From positions 1-64,000 of the forward strand of contig NZ_VKKH01000001.1 of the NCBI RefSeq assembly GCF_007197995.1: a stretch of 64,000 nucleotides of DNA. The letters run 5' to 3'. A model generated the notes under the pieces. The model had not been told where the DNA came from and searched no databases. It was given only the letters and a program-made list of their open reading frames with translations. Origin of the DNA: Aliiglaciecola sp. M165 (GTDB lineage: Bacteria > Pseudomonadota > Gammaproteobacteria > Enterobacterales > Alteromonadaceae). The translations under genes and the position numbers were made by a program. This document shows positions 58,732-64,000 of the stretch, piece by piece (position 1 is the stretch's first letter; the number at the start of each line of letters is the position of its first letter).

Positions 58732-59544
58732 TCACAAGATAAGTTGTTTTTTTATTGCCTGCCAATAAGTGCTTCCAATAGGAATAGTACTGCCGTTATT
58801 GAGGACGAGTTCCACCTTGCTCCTCGTCAACCTTTTGCTAGATGTAATGAAGCTTCGATTAACAATGTGTGACCGGCTGACCCTCAGAAATCCACGGGGG
58901 GCTAACTCTGAAAACACCGTTTTCAAGGCTCCCCGCGAAATAAGCTGCCCTTGCCTGGTGTGGTAACACAGATAATTACCCGCTGATTCAATGGAATAAA
59001 TCTCATCGGTATTTACCCAGTAAGTCTTTTTACCATCGTTTATTTTCAGCTTGTCATTTGAACCAGCCGCTTTCACAGATTCATCTCTTGACGTGGATTT
59101 TAGGAAAAAGTGATTGAGCATCAACAACCAAAAAATGATAAAAATAAACAAATATTGCAACCAACGTTTACTGTAAAAATGTGCGAAGTCCTGCCAGAAC
59201 GGTCTTGATGCTGTGCCCGCAATAAAATCTATACTAACAATCAATAAAGTTTGTAAAACACCGCTGCCTATTGCTATCAAAGCAACGACAACTAAACTTT
59301 TTGCTGAAAACTGCCTCAGCAATTTCTGCTTTCGAAAAAACATGTAAATGACGGCAAAAATCGCGAACCAAACCAGCCAATCACGAAAACTCCAGCGGAC
59401 CGAATTCCACAATGACTGTTCAAAATAAAAATAGAAATGCACGGTTTGGCTCAAACTGAGAAGTAGCCAGCTCGTCAACACCAGAAAAAGTATTTTTCGA
59501 GATTCAGGTTGAATAGCAAGCCCATTAAAACGTTTAGTAATCAA
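58732..59544 (-). CDS. LytTR-family membrane-bound regulator
   Basis: 270 residues. Four membrane helices (about 20-140), then a LytTR DNA-binding domain (about 170-268) with YWVNTDEIYSIESAGNYLCYH, FLRVSRSHIVNRSF and a SKVELVLNNGSTIPIG strand. A membrane-embedded sensor with no separate receiver. The epimerase-like gene downstream is a plausible target. Confidence 0.85.
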   Translation of the reverse strand: MITKRFNGLAIQPESRKILFLVLTSWLLLSLSQTVHFYFYFEQSLWNSVRWSFRDWLVWFAIFAVIYMFFRKQKLLRQFSAKSLVVVALIAIGSGVLQTLLIVSIDFIAGTASRPFWQDFAHFYSKRWLQYLFIFIIFWLLMLNHFFLKSTSRDESVKAAGSNDKLKINDGKKTYWVNTDEIYSIESAGNYLCYHTRQGQLISRGALKTVFSELAPRGFLRVSRSHIVNRSFITSSKRLTRSKVELVLNNGSTIPIGSTYWQAIKKQLIL

Positions 59545-59658
59545 AACAATTCGTCACAACGTGATGGATATAGTCAGCTTAAAATATAAATGCTCACTAA
59601 AAAATTGCTTTTCGATAGATTTAAAGGGTTTTGCGATGAGTGTATAAACAAAATAAGA

Positions 59659-59699
59659 GCTGCACGAGATCAAAATTCAAATGAATGACTTCGTGCAGC
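59659..59699 (-). terminator. Terminator after the PL7 gene
   Basis: A perfect 9-bp stem (GCTGCACGA / TCGTGCAGC; 59659-59667 and 59691-59699) with a 23-nt loop, followed on the minus strand by TCTTATTTTG. It lies 24 bp after the PL7 stop. Confidence 0.65.
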
Positions 59700-59722
59700 G
59701 ATGTGGATATTACTCTGTAGAA

Positions 59723-61450
59723 TTAATTACTGTGCGTCGCACTTAACTCAGTAAAGCGAACTTCAAAGTTGCCACCTGAATCTTTGTCAGCCTGAGCGTA
59801 ATTCCCAGCTTTGAAGTAATAAACATGATTCAGCCAATCAGTGCTCATGCCGCCTTCGCCAAACCGAACAGAACGTGTTTCAGTCTGGTTGCCCAAGGTA
59901 ACAGAGATGGTGACCGTATCATCCTCAAGTTCAATAATGTAGCTCCACTCATCCGTTCCAGGAATGAGCCCAAAATCTAAGCTGAAAGAGCCTCCACTGC
60001 TGGCGCTTTTATTGATGATCGCTCGCACGTCTTTGTTGGGGCCGTCCCACTGCAACTTCACTAGGGCATAAGAGGATTCTTTTGCATGGATCTGGCCCAC
60101 CACAGTTTGCGGATCACTGGCTTCATAATCGGTCACTCTGAGGGTGCCCTTCAAAACGTGTTTCCCGCTTGGAGCCCAGTTTGCCATGCCATCTGATTCA
60201 CAAGGACTCCAATTATAAAGCTCGCGTAGCTCGGAACGCACGTAGCTGGTGTTAGTTGTCACTGCACCACCAGTTAAAGGCGTTACAAACACCATTGCAC
60301 CATCTGAGCCAGTATAAAAGTAATCGGAGTCTTCGAACCCCTCGTCTAGTCCATTGCCCGTATACAAGCTATTGGAGCATTGGTCCGGCTGAATTTCGGC
60401 TGCGGCTGAGCCGCCACTGCCAAAGTAGTCGTTTTTGCTGGTAGGTAAGGTGATTTTCCACTGGCTCAAATCGAAGTTGCCCGATGGCGGTAAGCTAGGG
60501 TCTAAGTTTCCGCCTCCAGCAGATTGGATATCAATCCAATTGATGTTTATTCTGCCGTCAACAACATAGAATCGTAATGTATGGCTCCCGGCACTCAAGT
60601 TCCCCAATGAAACAGTTTCGGTGTAATAGAGTTGCCAGTTTGTAGTGTTATCAACAGTGACATTTCCAGTCACATTATTGCCATCAACCAAGAGCGAAAA
60701 GCGTTTCCCTGAATCAGGTGTGGCTAAACGAACTTTAGCCTCGTAGTTACCTGCTGTCGCGACGTTGATGTCATATTCCAGCCATTCCCCTGCGGCGGTC
60801 CAGCCAACGTTGTAACCACAATTACTGTCTCCACACGGCTGAATATCAACGTCTTCGCTTGTTCTATAAACGCCTCCAACATTCCCGTTGCTTGTGTCGT
60901 AATAGCGGTCAAAGTCTTCGGCCTCTATGCGACCAGGAACTGCTACACCAGAGCTTCCGCCATAAATTTTCACTTCTGTAATGTTTGTCCATGAGGAACC
61001 CGCATCATTTTCGAATACCTTTATCCGCACTTGTTGCGCGTTGATGTCAGTGACATCATAGGTTTCGATATTATTGGTGTTTCCAGAACTCCAACCGCTG
61101 TAGATTTTGGTCCAGGTGCTATCAGTGCTATTTGGACGTGTCCGTATTTCAAATCGATGTGCCCTGCTGTCGCCAACTCCCCATGCAATACCAACCTCAG
61201 TAATAGCTTTAGCGCTACCTAGATCAGCAATCAAGTTCGAAGTACCATTGCTACTCAAACTATTGTTGGCCGCCCAACGCGACGACCAGGCTGTACTGCC
61301 ATCAAAGGCTTTTGATGGTGGGAAACTGCTATGAGAATTCCCATAGTCACTCGAAGAAACAACATTGTACTCAATGGCATTGGCTGAAAACGCCGCCAGA
61401 AAACATGTACTGATACCGGCTAATGCGCTCCAATATTTGATATTTTTCAT
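59723..61450 (-). CDS. Secreted PL7 alginate lyase with two carbohydrate-binding domains
   Basis: 575 residues from the ATG at 61448-61450, preceded by TAGGA (a TTG six codons earlier is less likely). The signal peptide ends FSANA. An F5/8 type C (CBM32-like) domain (about 25-170) is followed by a CBM6-like domain (about 178-315, IEAEDFD, GYNVGWTAAGEWLEYDI, INWIDIQ) and a PL7 catalytic domain (about 325-575). PL7 hallmarks are RSELRE (from Arg405), VVGQIH and YYFKAGNYAQ. The QIH form is usually linked to polyG or polyMG activity. Two GntR-type palindromes lie upstream. Confidence 0.93.
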   Translation of the reverse strand: MKNIKYWSALAGISTCFLAAFSANAIEYNVVSSSDYGNSHSSFPPSKAFDGSTAWSSRWAANNSLSSNGTSNLIADLGSAKAITEVGIAWGVGDSRAHRFEIRTRPNSTDSTWTKIYSGWSSGNTNNIETYDVTDINAQQVRIKVFENDAGSSWTNITEVKIYGGSSGVAVPGRIEAEDFDRYYDTSNGNVGGVYRTSEDVDIQPCGDSNCGYNVGWTAAGEWLEYDINVATAGNYEAKVRLATPDSGKRFSLLVDGNNVTGNVTVDNTTNWQLYYTETVSLGNLSAGSHTLRFYVVDGRININWIDIQSAGGGNLDPSLPPSGNFDLSQWKITLPTSKNDYFGSGGSAAAEIQPDQCSNSLYTGNGLDEGFEDSDYFYTGSDGAMVFVTPLTGGAVTTNTSYVRSELRELYNWSPCESDGMANWAPSGKHVLKGTLRVTDYEASDPQTVVGQIHAKESSYALVKLQWDGPNKDVRAIINKSASSGGSFSLDFGLIPGTDEWSYIIELEDDTVTISVTLGNQTETRSVRFGEGGMSTDWLNHVYYFKAGNYAQADKDSGGNFEVRFTELSATHSN

Positions 61451-61548
61451 AAAATTCCTAACGTTCAATCTATGTGTGTGTGATTTCTATTTTTTGAATC
61501 GATACGCAAGTCAAAGACACTTTGAAACAACCTCACAGATCAAGAATT

Positions 61549-61560
61549 TTGGTTAACCAA
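61549..61560. promoter_or_regulatory. Palindromic operator copy 1 (GntR/FCD-like)
   Basis: TTGGTTAACCAA is a perfect 12-bp palindrome, and the 20-bp context ATTTTGGTTAACCAATTTAA (61546-61565) is repeated exactly at 61773-61792. The GGT...ACC half-sites fit FadR/FCD-type GntR operators. It lies 99 bp upstream of the PL7 start. Confidence 0.6.
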
Positions 61561-61775
61561 TTTAAACCCAAACATTTCCACCATTCGCTGATCCTTGAGT
61601 TACTCTCAAATCCAACACCTTTTTATGAGCGAAACAACTCAACTAAAGCCAATTATTTTTACCTAAATTAACAATCGGCTAAAACAATTTACACATTTTG
61701 GTAACATTTACAAATACTTTTTGGATTACCAAGCAAGTCAATTAGATTACTCGAACTTACTTTCTTGCAACCATT

Positions 61776-61787
61776 TTGGTTAACCAA
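61776..61787. promoter_or_regulatory. Palindromic operator copy 2 (GntR/FCD-like)
   Basis: A second perfect copy of TTGGTTAACCAA with the same 20-bp context, 227 bp from the first. The repeat of an entire 20-mer in a non-coding stretch is unlikely by chance and supports cooperative or looping regulation. The regulator gene is not in the window. Confidence 0.6.
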
Positions 61788-62147
61788 TTTAATGATTTGT
61801 AGGAGTAATGTGACGTGTGACGTGATTGGATTCACTTAAAATTTGAGATACTGTTGTAGCAGTTAGGTGGATATTTTTATTAACACATTACAAAAAAGAG
61901 AAGGTTTCTTCGATATGCACTTAAAGTTCAATCAGAATAAGTAAAATAATTTGTGAAAAGAGGCGAGCAAATTCTGTTATGCAAAAAATAGATATTGACT
62001 GCAGTGCTCGCACATTTGCCTTTTCGGTGAGGAGAGGAAAAATAAACTGCATGCAGGTCTAGTTGACAGAAACCAAGTCTGTGGCGTTCCATGATTAGCA
62101 GCTTCGTTTAGTACTTAAGAGGTATTTCCCGGAGGCAACCTGATGTT

Positions 62148-62426
62148 TTATTGCACTTCACGACCTTGTCCCTGCTGCTGCATTTTATCAACCATCTGCT
62201 TAGCAGCCTTTCGCGCCTCTTCTCGTTGGCTGGCTGTCGTGCATTGCTTAACGGGCAAACGCGATCCTGTCACGGTGATTGCTTTACACTGGTAGCCAGC
62301 ACGTTTTTTCTCTTCATCTGACATACATTGCATTCCCTCACAAGAGTTTGATGCGGTGGTATCAGCATCTTGTGCAGCGCAACCTAAAAGCGTTGCACAC
62401 AAGATCAGAATTAATTGAAGTTTCAT
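62148..62426 (-). CDS. Small lipoprotein next to a TonB-dependent receptor
   Basis: 92 residues. Lipoprotein signal with lipobox LLGC (Cys16). The mature part has four Cys and a segment CKAITVTGSRLPVKQCTTASQREEARKAAK; the TGSRLP motif framed by Cys recurs in small secreted proteins of Alteromonadales and Xanthomonadales. A Shine-Dalgarno (GAGAG) is present. It lies 50 bp after the receptor stop across a hairpin. Function unknown. Confidence 0.7.
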   Translation of the reverse strand: MKLQLILILCATLLGCAAQDADTTASNSCEGMQCMSDEEKKRAGYQCKAITVTGSRLPVKQCTTASQREEARKAAKQMVDKMQQQGQGREVQ

Positions 62427-62445
62427 CGTATTCTCTCAGGGTAAT

Positions 62446-62469
62446 AGGAGCCACACGATGGTGGCTCCT
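62446..62469 (-). other. Hairpin between receptor and small lipoprotein genes
   Basis: A perfect 9-bp stem (AGGAGCCAC / GTGGCTCCT, 6-nt loop) in the 50-bp gap. On the minus strand it is followed by ATTACCCTGAG, without a T-run, so it may be an attenuator or an mRNA-stabilising stem rather than a full terminator. Confidence 0.5.
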
Positions 62470-62476
62470 GATTGTG

Positions 62477-64000
62477 TTAGAAGGAGAAGTTCACACCTGC
62501 AAAAATGTAGCGACCCATTGCATCATATGGCCCAGGGAAGGTATTACCGTTACCAATTCCAGAAGGCGTGTTAGGTACAATCGGAGGCTCTTTGTCCAAC
62601 AGGTTATTGATACCAAACCGCATCCGTGTATTGTCAAACACTTGCCAAGAAGCGGTTAGATCCAGGTAACTCTGTGAAGACAATGTGGTTGGCCCATCGT
62701 TGAGCTCTTCTGCTTTTCCAAAGTAACGCCAAGTAGCAGTAACCTGTGCATCCCATGGCGTTTCCCAGGACAATCTGAGGTTTTGTCTGAGTTTGGGGGT
62801 CGGTGCGCCGCAGTTACTACGGTCCCAATAGCCCAGACAATCGATGATAGGCGCATCTGGCGTGCTTTTTTGGTCCCATTTGGTGAGGTAAGTACCAACA
62901 AGATTCACACTCAATGACCCAAACTCTTCCAGATTGAATTTATAGCTAGCATCAAAATCGACTCCAGAGGTCTCAAAAAAGCCTATGTTGATGTCTGTCG
63001 CCACAATGTTGTCGTTTCCAATCCACAGGGTTCCGCGGGTTGGGCTTCGATTAATCAGACTACAAAACTCTGCTGCACCAGTTTGCGCACATTGATCGAG
63101 GATAAAACGTTCTGGCACATTGGAGATGGCATCCTGCACGTCAATATTGAAGTAATCCAACGCCAAATCGAATCCTGGTAAGAATTCTGGTGCGAGAATA
63201 ATACCAAAAGAGACCGTATCGGATTCCTCTGGACGCAAGTCAGGGTTACCCCCGGTAATGGAGTTATACTGACCGGCTGGGTTGTCGGCAATGTTTCCGT
63301 ACTGGGCTTCTGTGACACCTGTGCGCGCACACTGCTCGAAAGTATAAAGTGGTGTGGCGCTGGCACAGGGATCTTCATTCATGTTAAACAAACCCAGCGA
63401 TTGGGGTCTGAACAAATCGCGGATATTCCCCGCCCGTACTGCATGCTGGAAACTGGCCCGCATCCGCACCTGTTCATTGAGCATCCAGTCCGCTGCGTAT
63501 TTATAAGTATTGGTTGTTTGCCCAGTCGAATAGTCAGAGTACCGGTAAGCCAATTCAAGATTAAGCTGTTCGGCAACACTTGAGCCCTCCAAAATAGGAA
63601 TGCTCACTTCAGTAAATAGCTCATCAACATCGTATTCACCAAACACGGCAGCCGTAGGGCCACCTTGACCCGCGCCGTCGCCGGTTCTAAATGCCTGATC
63701 AGGATCAAACTCTAAGCGCTCTTCGCGATGCTCCAAACCCACGACCATACTTACACCAGTGCTGGTGCCTGGCATTATAATACCGGCAGAGGTTAAGTCG
63801 CCCGCCACATAGCCGGATATCTGTTTGGTTACTGTTTCCCCTTTAGATACCAGAGGTAAACTGATGTAGGACAAAGCTTGTTGCGTTACGCCACCGGTGG
63901 TGAAAATGTTGTAAGGTACACAATTTAAATCACTGCCATCCAATACTGATTGACACACAGGGTCGCCAGTATTGGGGTCGGTCACGACATTCAGCGCACG
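62477..64000 (-). CDS. TonB-dependent receptor, C-terminal part (cut by window end)
   Basis: 507 C-terminal residues visible; the frame stays open through base 64000, so the N-terminal plug lies outside. Typical barrel sequence (FQHAVRAGNIRDLFRPQSLG, GGNPDLRPEESDTVSFGI, FNLEEFGSLSVNLVGTYL, FGINNLLDKEPPIVP) ends in the aromatic FAGVNFSF. Several Cys pairs occur in the extracellular loops. Neighbouring an alginate lyase, it may import alginate oligosaccharides; this is inference from context only. Confidence 0.93.
   Translation of the reverse strand, partial: RALNVVTDPNTGDPVCQSVLDGSDLNCVPYNIFTTGGVTQQALSYISLPLVSKGETVTKQISGYVAGDLTSAGIIMPGTSTGVSMVVGLEHREERLEFDPDQAFRTGDGAGQGGPTAAVFGEYDVDELFTEVSIPILEGSSVAEQLNLELAYRYSDYSTGQTTNTYKYAADWMLNEQVRMRASFQHAVRAGNIRDLFRPQSLGLFNMNEDPCASATPLYTFEQCARTGVTEAQYGNIADNPAGQYNSITGGNPDLRPEESDTVSFGIILAPEFLPGFDLALDYFNIDVQDAISNVPERFILDQCAQTGAAEFCSLINRSPTRGTLWIGNDNIVATDINIGFFETSGVDFDASYKFNLEEFGSLSVNLVGTYLTKWDQKSTPDAPIIDCLGYWDRSNCGAPTPKLRQNLRLSWETPWDAQVTATWRYFGKAEELNDGPTTLSSQSYLDLTASWQVFDNTRMRFGINNLLDKEPPIVPNTPSGIGNGNTFPGPYDAMGRYIFAGVNFSF

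Larger units (their letters stand above)
61451..62147. other. Long regulatory spacer upstream of the alginate lyase
   Basis: 697 bp with no supported gene. It contains the two GntR-type palindromes at 61549 and 61776, a CTGCATGCAG palindrome at 62047-62056, and long AT-rich stretches. The two genes flanking it are both on the minus strand. No insertion sequence or transposase fragment was recognised. Confidence 0.5.

Noticed and set aside
62047-62056. CTGCATGCAG palindrome as an operator
   Set aside because: Single 10-bp palindrome with no second copy and no clear promoter association.

Overview
The window looks like chromosomal DNA of a marine gammaproteobacterium, most likely Alteromonadales/Alteromonadaceae (Glaciecola/Paraglaciecola/Aliiglaciecola-like). 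The evidence is proteins close to E. coli/Vibrio/Shewanella in the ribosomal-protein and RNA-polymerase genes, a Vibrio-type TonB2 cluster, many TonB-dependent receptors and orphan periplasmic binding proteins, and polysaccharide enzymes (PL7 alginate lyase, GH9, GH13). The genus call is inference; no 16S gene is present.

Region 1 (1-16460, all minus strand) is the core information-processing block, in transcription order tRNA-Trp, secE, nusG | rplK, rplA | rplJ, rplL, rpoB, rpoC | rpsL, rpsG, fusA, tuf (cut by the window start). Visible control elements are three sigma70-like promoters, an L10-type autoregulatory leader, the rplL-rpoB attenuator, and the nusG and rpoC terminators.

Region 2 (16488-24206) holds an orphan solute-binding-like protein, an ABC exporter, an RraA-like aldolase-fold protein, a MAPEG membrane protein, an exported methyltransferase, an M13 metallopeptidase lipoprotein and another orphan binding protein.

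Region 3 (24398-35263, plus strand) is the most interesting part: a large lipoprotein built from two near-identical halves, a TonB-dependent receptor, and a six-gene TonB2-type energising operon (DUF3450, TtpC-like, ExbB, ExbD, TonB, TPR). PhoB-box-like 11-bp-phased repeats precede both the lipoprotein gene and the operon. I infer a phosphate-starvation-induced outer-membrane uptake or export system with its own energy supply.

Region 4 (35297-45237) has a compact minus-strand run pyrC - two binding-like proteins - crotonase - dbpA, then a probable ornithine-lipid synthase (olsF) and a series of small genes (YjdM/PhnA, DinB-like, lipocalin, unknowns).

Region 5 (45617-64000) is accessory and carbohydrate-oriented: a sodium/solute symporter ending inside a MITE-like inverted repeat, a GH9 lipoprotein behind a LacI-type palindrome, a GH13 alpha-glucosidase, LysR, HxlR and LytTR regulators, a Tat-exported epimerase-like protein, a three-domain PL7 alginate lyase with two identical GntR-type palindromes upstream, a small lipoprotein and the C-terminal part of another TonB-dependent receptor. 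The last group looks like one edge of an alginate-utilisation locus continuing past the window end.
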